Source of the DNA: DAOTTX01 sp034437515
Lineage (GTDB): Bacteria > Chloroflexota > Anaerolineae > Aggregatilineales > Phototrophicaceae
Assembly: GCA_034437515.1 (NCBI GenBank)
Contig: DAOTTX010000065.1
Location: forward strand, 1 to 40,822
Length of the DNA stretch: 40,822 bases
Direction of reading: 5' to 3'
A model generated the notes under the pieces. That model did not search any database. It was not told where the DNA came from and worked only from the letters and a program-made list of their open reading frames with translations. The position numbers and the translations under genes were made by a program. Positions 1-8,236 of the stretch are shown piece by piece (within the stretch, counting starts at the first letter, position 1; every line of letters starts with the position of its first letter).

Positions 1-285
1 TTCAAATTCGAGGCCGCTGGTGTCGATTTCTACCCCCTCGGTATCTTCACCTAGCGTGCCGAGTGCTTCGACAGCGGCATCGCGCTGTTCTTCACACACG
101 AGATTTGCCACAGCGTCTGTATCACCGGAGAACAGACTCTCAAACAAGCTGCTGGCGACACTTTCCGGTGAAGCCCCAGATTCGCCACCGTCACCACCGT
201 CATCATCATCGCCACCGCAAGCGGCGACCAGCATAGCGACCATCAACATAAGTGCGAGCAGGGTAAGTTTGCGTGTAACTTTCAT
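1..285 (-). CDS. Asp-rich lipoprotein, paralogue A (partial)
   Basis: This is the N-terminal 95 codons of a gene that continues beyond the window edge. The protein starts MKVTRKLTLL, has a hydrophobic signal segment and a lipobox ending VAAC, then an Asp/Gly-rich spacer (CGGDDDDGG). It should be exported and lipid-anchored. The mature part (SLFESLFSGDTDAVANLVC) resembles the helical start of small NTF2-like or DUF4878-like extracytoplasmic domains; that resemblance is only suggestive. The start is set by GGGAGAAACAAA just before the ATG. The signal peptide and the Shine-Dalgarno (SD) stretch are nearly the same as in the next gene (438-938), so the two are tandem duplicates. It has its own promoter (323-350). 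Function unknown. Confidence 0.8.
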   Translation of the reverse strand, partial: MKVTRKLTLLALMLMVAMLVAACGGDDDDGGDGGESGASPESVASSLFESLFSGDTDAVANLVCEEQRDAAVEALGTLGEDTEGVEIDTSGLEFE

Positions 286-322
286 TTTGTTTCTCCCTTA
301 GGAATTGTTGAGCATAGCCTTC

Positions 323-350
323 AGTATAGACAGAACTTTGATCCTGTAAA
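323..350 (-). promoter_or_regulatory. Promoter of lipoprotein A
   Basis: Read on the minus strand, TTTACA (345-350) and TATACT (323-328) are separated by 16 bases and lie about 40 bases before the ATG at 285. Both hexamers match the sigma-70 consensus at five of six positions. The 286-437 gap between the two lipoprotein genes holds nothing else I recognise. Confidence 0.5.
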
Positions 351-437
351 GTGGTTTTAACACGTTTTTACAGATGCAGCGTGCCAGAAACGTACCACAG
401 GCAAACCACTGTAGTCTGCCTGCACGGATTGAGCGAA

Positions 438-938
438 CTAGCTTTCCTCAGTTTCCAGCGGATCGTCGGGTTCAGGTGTTTCTTCGCCCACGCCGCCGGC
501 ATCCGGCTCACCACAGACTTTCCACTCACCATCTTCGACGACAAGGCGAAGCTGACCGAGGTCTTCGGCATTTTGCTCAAAAGACTGTCCTTCAGCGGTG
601 ATGACAATGGTACCTGTGAGCGATGCGACCGCTTCTTCGCCATCAATCTCGACGGTGAGTTCGGTGTCGTCGGTGTTCAGTTCAAAATCGTCAGGGATTT
701 CCGGCGCGGCGTCAGCATCAATCTCACCCCGTTCAGCAACGCAGGAAAGTTCAATCGCCTGTTCGACATCCGCAGAGAATTCAGCGGTAAGGTAATCCAG
801 CGCGACCTGTTCTGCCGCCGCCGCATCCGGGATGCTGGCTTCGCTATCGTCGTCGTCGTCATCGCCGCCACAGGCCGCTACGACTAAAGCGATCATGAGC
901 ATCAGTGCTAGCAATGTGAGCTTCTTTGTTTTGTGCAT
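438..938 (-). CDS. Asp-rich lipoprotein, paralogue B
   Basis: A 166-residue predicted lipoprotein. It has a KTKK n-region, a hydrophobic core and a lipobox VAAC with Cys23, followed at once by GG and six Asp. The mature domain is strongly acidic and includes a likely disulphide pair (SCVAE near residue 65 and KVCGE near 140). The segment EQVALDYLTAEFSADVEQAI looks like the first helices of an NTF2/DUF4878-type fold, and the later part alternates strand-like segments. The last 20 residues are Pro/Glu/Asp-rich and probably unstructured. It is the duplicate of the partial gene at 1-285: both have the same signal peptide style and an AAGGGAGAAACA SD stretch. No enzymatic motif is visible; a role as an envelope sensor or binding protein is a guess. 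Confidence 0.85.
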   Translation of the reverse strand: MHKTKKLTLLALMLMIALVVAACGGDDDDDDSEASIPDAAAAEQVALDYLTAEFSADVEQAIELSCVAERGEIDADAAPEIPDDFELNTDDTELTVEIDGEEAVASLTGTIVITAEGQSFEQNAEDLGQLRLVVEDGEWKVCGEPDAGGVGEETPEPDDPLETEES

Positions 939-979
939 GTGTTTCTCCCTTGTACGTGTTTAGATAAGTTTCCTTGCAC

Positions 980-1009
980 AGTATACGGGGGTTTTATGAG
1001 TGGTGGCAA
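980..1009 (-). promoter_or_regulatory. Promoter of lipoprotein B
   Basis: On the minus strand TTGCCA (1004-1009) and TATACT (980-985) are 18 bases apart and about 42 bases before the ATG at 938. Both hexamers match five of six consensus positions. The layout resembles the promoter before paralogue A. Confidence 0.5.
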
Positions 1010-1080
1010 GCTTTATGGTGGATTGCACAACCTGCCACTACAATCGAGATATGATGATTTCAACTGAGATAGGCAAGCCT

Positions 1081-2571
1081 ATGCAGCAACTAACGATCCA
1101 GCGGGTGATGCTGGTGACGCTTTTCGCGCTTCTGTTCTCTCTAGCGACTCGCGTGCCTTTGGATACCGATACATGGTGGCACATTCGCAGTGGGGAACAC
1201 ACACTCAACGAAGGCATGATCTACGAAGACCCATTTTCGCATACCCGGCAGGGTGAAGACTGGACGAACCATAGCTGGGGATCGCAGATTATCCTCTATG
1301 GTGTCTATGAGATCGCCGGGGATATTGGCCTCGCGCTGTATGTTTCTGCACTGGCGACAGCGGGAATGGCGTTTGTTTACATGGCGGGGGGGGGGAACGT
1401 CTACCTGCGCTCCTTCGTGGTGATCCTCGCGGCTTCGGCGGCGGCGGTTTTCTGGTCACCACGCCCGCACATGCTCTCGTTTTTCTTGAGCGCGGTCTTT
1501 ATCTACGTGCTTTACCAATACAAGCGTGAGGGTAAAGATCGGCTATGGGTGCTGCCGGTGCTGATGTTGATCTGGGGGAATTTGCACGCCGGGTTTTCTA
1601 TCGGCTTTATCTTTATGGGTGGGTTCATCGCCGGGGAGGTCGCCAATAATCTGTTTAACCGGGATGCACCGCATGTGATTCCGCCGCGTGGGGTGGGCAA
1701 GCTGGTTGTCATCGCGTTGATCTGTGTGGCGGTTTTGGTGGTTAATCCCTATGGGCTGGCGATGCTGCGTGTGCCTTTTGAGACGGTCAGCATCGGGGCG
1801 CTGCGTCAATTCATCCAGGAATGGCAATCGCCTAATTTTCAAGAGCGGCAGACGTGGCCCTTCATCTTTTTGCTGATTCTGGCGTTCGGGATGCTAGGCA
1901 CCGGTGCAAAACGGCTTGACTGGACGGACTTCGTGTTAATGAGTGGCACGCTGTTTATGGCGTTGCTCTACGGACGCAACATCGCGGTATTTGCGGTCGC
2001 TGTCGCCCCGGCGCTGACCTTCCACGGGACGGCGTTCCTCAAAGAGCGCGGCTGGGAACTCAGATCAGTCACATGGGTGCCGAAGCGACAAGCAAGGCTC
2101 AACGCCGGGCTGCTCACCGTGATTTTACTCGGTGCGTTGCTCAGCGTGGTGGCGGTGCTGCAACCGTCCTTTATCGACCGGGCGCAGCGTCAATTTTTAC
2201 CTGTGCGTGTCGTCGAGTTCATCGAAGCGGAGCAACCCCCCGGCCCAATGTTCAATAGCTATAATTGGGGCGGCTATATGATGTTTGCACTGCCGGAATA
2301 TCCGGTCTATGTGGATGGACGTACCGATCTCTACCGCAGTGCGTTTTTCTCGCGTTATTTGAAGGCTGCGACCGGGCAACCGGGTTGGCAGGCAATCCTC
2401 GATGAAGACGAGATTAACCTCGTCGTGGTGGAGCGTGGCAGCGGTCTCGATGACGAACTCGGTATGACCGATGACTGGACTTTGATCTACCCGACCGGTG
2501 AAACACCTTCGGATGACGACGAAGAAGAACCCGATACAATGGCGGTTGTTTACGTAAGGAACGATCTATGA
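1081..2571 (+). CDS. GT-C type multi-span membrane protein (glycosyltransferase-like)
   Basis: About 496 residues with many hydrophobic segments. The first extracytoplasmic loop carries DTDTWWHIRSGE followed by DPFSHT and W-NHSWGSQ. This signature is common in uncharacterised polytopic GT-C-like proteins that use polyprenyl-phosphate sugars; the acidic DxD-like loop is where GT-C enzymes put their catalytic Asp. The C-terminal roughly 130 residues (after the last membrane segment, with YVDGRTDLY) are probably extracytoplasmic. The ATG at 1081 is chosen because homologous proteins usually begin just before the first membrane helix; in-frame ATGs at 1051 and 1054 are alternatives, and TACAAT at 1039-1044 could be a -10 box. 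The gene contains a run of ten G at 1386-1395. It overlaps the next gene by ATGA. Substrate unknown. Confidence 0.75.
   Translation: MQQLTIQRVMLVTLFALLFSLATRVPLDTDTWWHIRSGEHTLNEGMIYEDPFSHTRQGEDWTNHSWGSQIILYGVYEIAGDIGLALYVSALATAGMAFVYMAGGGNVYLRSFVVILAASAAAVFWSPRPHMLSFFLSAVFIYVLYQYKREGKDRLWVLPVLMLIWGNLHAGFSIGFIFMGGFIAGEVANNLFNRDAPHVIPPRGVGKLVVIALICVAVLVVNPYGLAMLRVPFETVSIGALRQFIQEWQSPNFQERQTWPFIFLLILAFGMLGTGAKRLDWTDFVLMSGTLFMALLYGRNIAVFAVAVAPALTFHGTAFLKERGWELRSVTWVPKRQARLNAGLLTVILLGALLSVVAVLQPSFIDRAQRQFLPVRVVEFIEAEQPPGPMFNSYNWGGYMMFALPEYPVYVDGRTDLYRSAFFSRYLKAATGQPGWQAILDEDEINLVVVERGSGLDDELGMTDDWTLIYPTGETPSDDDEEEPDTMAVVYVRNDL
1386..1395 (+). repeat. G10 homopolymer inside a coding region
   Basis: Ten consecutive G residues encode the Gly-Gly-Gly of MAGGGNVY in the glycosyltransferase-like gene at 1081-2571. 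The reading frame is open in this sequence. Tracts of this length are prone to slipped-strand changes in vivo and to base-calling errors. Confidence 0.9.
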
Positions 2572-3857
2572 CCACACGCACACAGATACTCTCTCCTACA
2601 TCTCTATTCGGGGATTTTCGGTTGCTGCTGATTTTGTTCGTCGGCTTCCGGTTGTTGCTGTTGTTTGCTCACGAGCCGATTCTGCCGGATGACGGCATCG
2701 AACGGGGCGTCGGCGTAGGTGGAGATCGTTTCTATCACTATCAACTGGTGCAGCTCACCGATGAGGGAGACTGGCCTTTTGTGGATTGGTGGAGCGAGTT
2801 CCCGCCGGTGTTTTACATCATGACGACCGGCATCTATAACCTACAGGGTGAGAACGTCAACTATGCCGCGTGGTCGAACGCGCTCAACATCATCATGTTG
2901 CTGTTTGAAGTCGGCACGCTGATCTTAGCACGCAAGATCGGGACGAAAATCTATGGTGAGGTCACCGGTATGGCGCTGGCGTGGATCTACGCGCTGATGC
3001 TCGCGCCGGTGGTGTTCATGTTCTGGAACTTCGAGGCGATGCCCGCGTTTTTCTTGCTGTTGGGGGTGTGGTATTTGCTATGTGATAGTGAGATCAAGTC
3101 CGCGCTGGTGGTGGGGGTGGGCGCGTTGGTCAAGTTCACCCCGGCGTTGATCTTCGGTGCGGTGCTGCGTTGGCGCTGGGCAGAAAACGCTTTGCAGCGT
3201 GCCGCGCTCTACATCGCGGTGGCGGTGGCGGTGTTCGCCGGTGCCTATGCGCTGCTGTACATCAACAACGCCGCCAACGATGGCGATCCGGCGATGGTTA
3301 CTACATCGCTGACCGCGCAGTTTGGCAAGGCCAGCTATCAAACCGTGTGGGCGTTGCTCGACGGCAATTATGGCACTGGCAACTTCGGCACGGTAGCAAG
3401 TCATCTCGACGCGGACGCCGCCGATGACCCCACCGGCGAACCGGCGGTGATTCCGTGGTTTGTGCGGCTGGCACTGGCGGGGGCGGTCGGGTTGTTCGTG
3501 TTCTTGCGCACCCGCCGCTTTGATAGTCGTGGGTTGGTCGCGTTCGTGACGATCACGCTGTTGATTTTCTTTTTGCAGGCGCAGGGCTGGTCGCCTCAGT
3601 GGATGGTGCAGATCATCCCGTTGGTATTGTTGTGCTTCCCGACCCGTAACGGTGTGCTGATCTTAGTGGTGTTGAGCTTTGCCGTGTTCGCGGAATATCC
3701 AATTTTGTTCAACCGCACCGGCGACATGGGCGGGGAGATCACCGGGCCGCTGGTGGGGCCGTTCACCGCCTTGATCATCGTGCGGACGTTCTTCCTCGCT
3801 GCGATCTGTGTCGCGCTCTACGGCGTGCTGCGCCAGGAGCCGATTCCGGAGGCTTAA
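2568..3857 (+). CDS. GT87-like membrane glycosyltransferase
   Basis: A 429-residue polytopic membrane protein. After the first helix the outer loop has DDGIERGVGVGGDRFYHY and then WWSEFPPVFY. Together with the later GALVKFTPALI this recalls the DUF2029/GT87 or PIG-M-like mannosyltransferases, which transfer sugars from polyprenyl phosphate on the outer membrane face. At the C-terminal end there are further helices (WSPQWMVQIIPLVLL). It starts with the ATG that overlaps the stop of the preceding gene (ATGA, 2568-2571), preceded by AAGGAAC, so it is translationally coupled. Family membership is inferred from motif style; acceptor and donor are unknown. Confidence 0.75.
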   Translation: MTTRTQILSPTSLFGDFRLLLILFVGFRLLLLFAHEPILPDDGIERGVGVGGDRFYHYQLVQLTDEGDWPFVDWWSEFPPVFYIMTTGIYNLQGENVNYAAWSNALNIIMLLFEVGTLILARKIGTKIYGEVTGMALAWIYALMLAPVVFMFWNFEAMPAFFLLLGVWYLLCDSEIKSALVVGVGALVKFTPALIFGAVLRWRWAENALQRAALYIAVAVAVFAGAYALLYINNAANDGDPAMVTTSLTAQFGKASYQTVWALLDGNYGTGNFGTVASHLDADAADDPTGEPAVIPWFVRLALAGAVGLFVFLRTRRFDSRGLVAFVTITLLIFFLQAQGWSPQWMVQIIPLVLLCFPTRNGVLILVVLSFAVFAEYPILFNRTGDMGGEITGPLVGPFTALIIVRTFFLAAICVALYGVLRQEPIPEA

Positions 3858-3880
3858 CACAGAACAGCAGCGGATTTTAA

Positions 3881-4360
3881 TCATTTACGTTTATCGCGCT
3901 GTTCGGTGTATTGCTTTAACCCGGTCGCCACGTCCTCGAAGCCGCGTTGCAGATCATCCCGGTAGAGCAGCACGACCAGCGGCCCGGTCAGGCCGTAGAA
4001 CGTTTCCCATGTCGAATAATGCGTGGTCGTCTCATCAATGCTGCGTAACACCTGATAGCGCCGGGCGCGGGTGAACAATCCCTCGTTCGGGTAGCCCCAG
4101 GCGATGAGTTCATCCGGTCTGATCTCACGGATGATCTCGTCGGTGGGGCGCAGCCAGTCGTCGCGCATCCGCACGGTGAAATGCAGCGTTGCGCCCACCT
4201 CGAAACGCTCAAGCTGTAAGTCATAGGTGAACGGATTCCAATCGTTATAGGCGGGGAAGCCCGTCAGCACGTCCCAGACTTGCTGGCGTGGGGCGTGGAT
4301 GGTCGCTTCAGCGGCGACGGTCAGCCAGCGGGCGAGTCCGCTTTCCGGTGGTTGGGGCAT
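3881..4360 (-). CDS. SRPBCC (START-like) family protein
   Basis: A 159-residue cytosolic protein. It has the SRPBCC pattern: a first strand and helix (AEATIHAPRQQVWDVLTGF), the diagnostic YNDWNPF segment, then strands GATLHFTVRM and PDELIAWGY, and a long C-terminal helix (LLYRDDLQRGFEDVATGLKQ). Members bind hydrophobic ligands in a deep cavity, or act as polyketide cyclase/dehydrase-like proteins; the ligand cannot be told here. It is convergent with the glycosyltransferase at 2568-3857, with a 23-base gap, and divergent from the Mrr gene. An exact TATAAT on the minus strand (4394-4399), with GCGACA 15 bases upstream, may be its promoter. Confidence 0.8.
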   Translation of the reverse strand: MPQPPESGLARWLTVAAEATIHAPRQQVWDVLTGFPAYNDWNPFTYDLQLERFEVGATLHFTVRMRDDWLRPTDEIIREIRPDELIAWGYPNEGLFTRARRYQVLRSIDETTTHYSTWETFYGLTGPLVVLLYRDDLQRGFEDVATGLKQYTEQRDKRK

Positions 4361-4393
4361 GTGTTTCTCCTGGATATGATATGACTCCGGGCG

Positions 4394-4420
4394 ATTATAC
4401 GGTGTGTTGTGGATTGTCGC
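4394..4420 (-). promoter_or_regulatory. Possible promoter of the SRPBCC gene
   Basis: On the minus strand there is an exact TATAAT (4394-4399) with a weak GCGACA -35 (4415-4420) at 15-base spacing. It is 34 bases before the ATG. The -10 box is convincing; the -35 is not. Confidence 0.35.
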
Positions 4421-4437
4421 TACCGGCTTGTTCCCTG

Positions 4438-4466
4438 TTCAAAAATCGTCCGAAACCGCATAAAAT
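4438..4466 (+). promoter_or_regulatory. Promoter of the mrr gene
   Basis: TTCAAA (4438-4443) and TAAAAT (4461-4466) are 17 bases apart, followed 24 bases later by the SD AGGGGAT (4490-4496). This gives the Mrr gene, and probably the glycosyltransferases behind it, an independent promoter. Confidence 0.5.
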
Positions 4467-4504
4467 AGCTCTTACAAGATTCGTAACACAGGGGATAAAT
4501 CGTC

Positions 4505-5413
4505 GTGGTGCCGACGTTCGATAAGCTCATGTTGCCGCTGCTGCGCTACGCCGCAGATGGCGAGACTCATACTGTGCGTGAGGTCATCGCCGTATTAGCC
4601 GATCACCTGCAATTAACCGACCGTGAGCGCGATGAGATGCTGCCGAGCGGCAGTAAGCGCCGCTTCGATGATCGTGTGCAGTGGGCCAAGACCTATCTGA
4701 CGAAAGCGAACCTGCTAGAGCGCACCGGACGTGGCATGTTCAAGATTACCGAACGCGGCCTGCGCGTGCTAGAGCATGACCCGGCGTATATCGACACAGA
4801 TTTCCTCAAGCAGTTCCCCGAATTCGAGGCGTTTCTGCTGGAAACGCGCCTCAAGCGCAACCGGGATTATGAATTGCTCTCGCTGCAAACACCCCGCGTG
4901 CTAATTCACACCGCCTACGAGAACATGCAAATTGACCTGACCGAAGAACTGCTCGACTGTGTGTTGACGGCATCACCGACATTTTTTGAGCGTCTGGTGA
5001 TTGATCTGTTGCTGGCGATGGGTTATGGTGGCACCCATAAGGCGACGGCGAAAACGCTTGGGCGCAGCGGGGACGGCGGCATTGACGGGGTGATTCAAGA
5101 GGACAAACTCGGTCTGGATAAGATCTACGTGCAGGCCAAACGCTGGGCGCGAGACAACGCCGTCGGGCGTCCGGTGGTGCAGGCGTTCATCGGTAGTCTG
5201 ATGGGTGTGGGGGCTAATCGCGGTGTTTTGATGACAACCTCACGTTTTTCTGAAGAAGCCATCGACTATACTCGTAGTGTACGTGATATGAAAGTCATCC
5301 TGATCGACGGAAAACGCCTCGCAGAACTCATGATCGAGCACGATGTCGGCGTCAATGTGGAGAAGGCCTACGTGATTAAGAAGATTGACACGGATTATTT
5401 CGATGTCGGATGA
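4505..5413 (+). CDS. mrr: Mrr-type restriction endonuclease
   Basis: 302 residues, about the length of E. coli Mrr (304). Residues 1-90 form the Mrr_N winged-helix domain (DKLMLPLLRYAADGETHTVRE, later GRGMFKITERG), expected to bind DNA. Residues about 155-290 form the Mrr_cat PD-(D/E)xK nuclease domain: FFERLVIDLLLAMGYG, then SGDGGIDG with Asp194, and VQAKRW with Gln210 and Lys212 as the QxK version of the metal site. Family members cut DNA carrying modified bases, as a type IV restriction enzyme. The start is GTG at 4505, chosen because AGGGGAT lies 8 bases upstream. Its end overlaps the next glycosyltransferase by 11 bases. No methyltransferase is nearby, as expected for type IV. Its place within a glycosyltransferase cluster is unusual. 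Confidence 0.9.
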   Translation: MVPTFDKLMLPLLRYAADGETHTVREVIAVLADHLQLTDRERDEMLPSGSKRRFDDRVQWAKTYLTKANLLERTGRGMFKITERGLRVLEHDPAYIDTDFLKQFPEFEAFLLETRLKRNRDYELLSLQTPRVLIHTAYENMQIDLTEELLDCVLTASPTFFERLVIDLLLAMGYGGTHKATAKTLGRSGDGGIDGVIQEDKLGLDKIYVQAKRWARDNAVGRPVVQAFIGSLMGVGANRGVLMTTSRFSEEAIDYTRSVRDMKVILIDGKRLAELMIEHDVGVNVEKAYVIKKIDTDYFDVG

Positions 5414-6689
5414 GCAAGTCTATAATACGGGTGCAACTGGTTGGATCGCCCCGCGCACGCTGATCGCCGGAGGGATCGTCCTGCTGTTGTTCGTGGTGAT
5501 GGTGGTCGCCGTGCGCACGACGTTTACGGCGGAAAATCCCGGTATGAACGATTTTATGTCTCGCTGGGAGGGGGCGCGGTCGTTCTTCGAGGAGGGTGTT
5601 AGTCCGTACAGCGAACAGGCCAGCCTGAATATTCAGGAGCGCATTTACGGGCGTCCGGTGATCGAAAACGAAGATCCCGGCTTTTTTGTGTATCCGTTCT
5701 ATACCGTTTTCGTGGTCGGGCCGACTGTGCCGTTTGAGTATTCGTGGGCGTCAGCTATCTGGATGGTGTTGCTCATCGCCTGTTTGGTCGGCGGGTTGTT
5801 TTTGCTGTTGAGTTTGTACCGCTGGCGACCGCCACCGTTGGTATTGGGCGGTCTGCTGTTATGGGCGCTGCTGGATTACTTCGCCAGCCGGGGCTTAATC
5901 CTCGGTCAGCCGAGCCACCTGGTCTATTTGCTGCAAGTGCTGACGTTGTGGGCGCTGTTCCGGCGGTACGATACTGCTGCCGGGGTTGCACTTGCAATTT
6001 CTACGCTCAAACCGCAGATGGGTTATCTGCTGGTACCCTTTTTGTTGTTATGGGGATTGCGTGGTCGGCGTTTGCAGTTCGTGGGTGCCCTTGGCGTGAC
6101 CTTCGCCGGGTTGATGGCGGCCTCGTTCGCTCTACAGCCGGATTGGTTCGGGGCATGGATCGACCAGGTGCAGCTTTATCCGGAATACACCTCAGCCGCT
6201 TACCCCGATACCGGTTCCCCGGTATGGATTATCACGCAGCACTATCTCGGCCTGGGTGACACTGGGGAGTGGGTGGTCAACCTTGCTTTTATCCTGCCGA
6301 TGCTGTGGGCGTGGTATACCGTACTGGTCGAGAACCGGTGCGAGCGCCTGTTGTGGGCGGTAGTCGTGACCTTGGTCGTCACACATCTGGTGGCGCTGCG
6401 CACGGCGACGCCGCATTTCGTCGTGTTCAACATCGTGATTATCTTTTACCTCAAGTGGTTGCAGCGCAAACGCGGGGCGACGCTGGCAGTGCTGGCGTTT
6501 CTGTTTGTGTTTTCGTGGGCGCATTTCTTGATTACCGTGCAGGGACGTAACTCTTTGGAGCATCCATCGCTGTTTCTGCCGTTGCCGCTGGTGACTTTCG
6601 CGCTGATCTGGTTAACGCGCCGTCTATGGTGGTCGGATTTTGCGCCGACGATGCCCGCTGAACCCGTTCTGGAGCAAGCCCACGCATGA
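5403..6689 (+). CDS. GT87/DUF2029-like membrane glycosyltransferase
   Basis: About 428 residues and polytopic. After a first membrane helix, the outer segment MNDFMSRWEGARSFFEEG with SPYSEQA is typical of DUF2029/GT87 proteins (polyprenol-phosphate-mannose-dependent transferases). So is the central ALAISTLKPQMGYLLVPFLL, where the LKPQ motif sits. The start is taken as ATG 5403, inside the end of the Mrr gene (11-base overlap); an in-frame TTG at 5385 is less likely. It overlaps the following gene by ATGA (6686-6689). A TATAAT at 5421-5426 inside the 5' end of the gene is probably chance. Sugar and acceptor unknown. Confidence 0.75.
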   Translation: MSDEQVYNTGATGWIAPRTLIAGGIVLLLFVVMVVAVRTTFTAENPGMNDFMSRWEGARSFFEEGVSPYSEQASLNIQERIYGRPVIENEDPGFFVYPFYTVFVVGPTVPFEYSWASAIWMVLLIACLVGGLFLLLSLYRWRPPPLVLGGLLLWALLDYFASRGLILGQPSHLVYLLQVLTLWALFRRYDTAAGVALAISTLKPQMGYLLVPFLLLWGLRGRRLQFVGALGVTFAGLMAASFALQPDWFGAWIDQVQLYPEYTSAAYPDTGSPVWIITQHYLGLGDTGEWVVNLAFILPMLWAWYTVLVENRCERLLWAVVVTLVVTHLVALRTATPHFVVFNIVIIFYLKWLQRKRGATLAVLAFLFVFSWAHFLITVQGRNSLEHPSLFLPLPLVTFALIWLTRRLWWSDFAPTMPAEPVLEQAHA

Positions 6690-8236
6690 GAACCGCCTTG
6701 AATATCCCCCGCCATAGGCTGATCTTCGCAGGGTTGGCACTGTTGGTGACAATTTTCTTCACCTGGGGTCAGCAGCCGGATTACACCGATGCATTTTACT
6801 ACTATAACGCCGGGGAGCGCCTCGCAGCAGGGCACGGCCTGACGGATGCGTATCTGTTCACCTACATCAGCGCGCCGGATGCCTGGCCTCCCGGTGGCGA
6901 TGTGTCCTCACACCTCTATTGGATGCCGCTGGCGTCGTTGCTATCGGGGGTCGGCGCATGGACGTTCACCCTGTTGTATTTCGGCGTTGTGTGTGTCGCG
7001 TTCTGGTTGGGTGGTCGCCTCGGCGGGACGCCGCGCCATGCCTGGGTCGCCGGATTGATAGCGTTGTTCAGTGGATTCTTCGTGCGCTTCTGGGGGATGC
7101 CGGATACATTTACACCTTACGGTTTCGTCGGTGCGGTCGCGCTGGCTTTAATCGGTCTGGCGATCAGTGGGCGCGGTGATCGTCCGCGCTGGCGCACGTT
7201 TGGCTTATGGGCGCTTGCCGGGTGCTTTGCCGGGTTGGGGCATTTGACCCGTGCCGATGGGTTGCTGCTGCTGCTGGTCGGTTATGCGGTCGTCGGTTGG
7301 GAGATCGTATTTCGACGTCGGGTGGTGCCACTGCGGGCGTTGACCTTCGCGCTTGTCGCGCTGACGGCGGGCTATCTGCTGGTGATGATGCCCTGGTTCC
7401 TGCGTAATCTTTCCGTCGTGGGGACGCCGTTCCCGGTCGGCGGTGCGGATGCGATCTGGTTCACCGCTTACGATGATCTGTTTAACTATCCCGCTGGAGC
7501 GTCGCCGGGTGATTTGTTCGCCGGTGGCCTGGGCTTGTTTTTCGAGTCGCGTTGGATGGGGTTCATCAACGGCCTGGGGACGTTCATCGCCGTTGAGGGG
7601 TTGGTCGCAATGGCTCCGTTGATGCTGCTCGGTTTGTGGAACCGCCGCCGGGAGCCGTTCCTGCGTGGGTTCTGGCTCTATGCGTTGGGCTTGCATCTGG
7701 TCATGATGCTGGTGTTTCCGTATCCCGGTTATCGGGGTGGATTGTTCCACTCGGCGGCGGCGTTGGTGCCCTGGTGGGCGGCGTTGGGCGCGGTCGGCCT
7801 GGATGATCTGGTCGATTGGATCGCGCAGCGCCGCCGTCGCTGGCGACCGGGGACGGCGAAGCAGGTCTTTTCCGCTGCGCTGGTGCTTCTCGCCGTCGTC
7901 CTGACACTTTCGACATATCGCCCCAGCAATAACGAGACGCCGGCACTTTATCGAGATTTAGTCGCCACACTGCCCGATGATGCACGGGTGATGATTAATG
8001 ACCCGACCGCGCTTTACTATCACACCGGGTTGGGTGGGGTGGTGCTGCCGAATCAGCCGCCTGATGTGATCCCGGAGATCGCCACGCGCTACGAGGTCGA
8101 TTATCTTTTGTTACAGACGAGCGGTGATCTGCTGGCGGTGCCGGTCGATTTCGACTTCGACGTCGAAGACCCGCCGGATTTTCTGACTCCGATGGACTTT
8201 GAACACGGGAGGTTGTATCGCATCAATGCGCCGTGA
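6686..8236 (+). CDS. GT39-like polytopic membrane protein
   Basis: 516 residues, many hydrophobic segments, and a large soluble C-terminal tail. The first outer loop has DYTDAFYYYNAGERLAAGHG and then HLYWMPLAS. This is the arrangement of uncharacterised GT-C (GT39/ArnT-like) proteins, where the Asp before the YYY segment is the probable catalytic acid. A basic cytoplasmic stretch (AQRRRRWRPG) precedes a late helix. The tail after that helix (RPSNNETPALYRDL, then DARVMINDPTALYYHTG) resembles the soluble domain at the end of many such enzymes. The start ATG overlaps the previous stop (ATGA), and its end overlaps the next gene by 11 bases, so it belongs to the same operon. Confidence 0.75.
   Translation: MRTALNIPRHRLIFAGLALLVTIFFTWGQQPDYTDAFYYYNAGERLAAGHGLTDAYLFTYISAPDAWPPGGDVSSHLYWMPLASLLSGVGAWTFTLLYFGVVCVAFWLGGRLGGTPRHAWVAGLIALFSGFFVRFWGMPDTFTPYGFVGAVALALIGLAISGRGDRPRWRTFGLWALAGCFAGLGHLTRADGLLLLLVGYAVVGWEIVFRRRVVPLRALTFALVALTAGYLLVMMPWFLRNLSVVGTPFPVGGADAIWFTAYDDLFNYPAGASPGDLFAGGLGLFFESRWMGFINGLGTFIAVEGLVAMAPLMLLGLWNRRREPFLRGFWLYALGLHLVMMLVFPYPGYRGGLFHSAAALVPWWAALGAVGLDDLVDWIAQRRRRWRPGTAKQVFSAALVLLAVVLTLSTYRPSNNETPALYRDLVATLPDDARVMINDPTALYYHTGLGGVVLPNQPPDVIPEIATRYEVDYLLLQTSGDLLAVPVDFDFDVEDPPDFLTPMDFEHGRLYRINAP

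Noticed and set aside
351..887. Open plus-strand frame of 178 codons opposite the second lipoprotein
   Set aside because: It is antisense to a lipoprotein with clear signal peptide, lipobox, SD and promoter; the plus frame has no SD and no recognisable domain.
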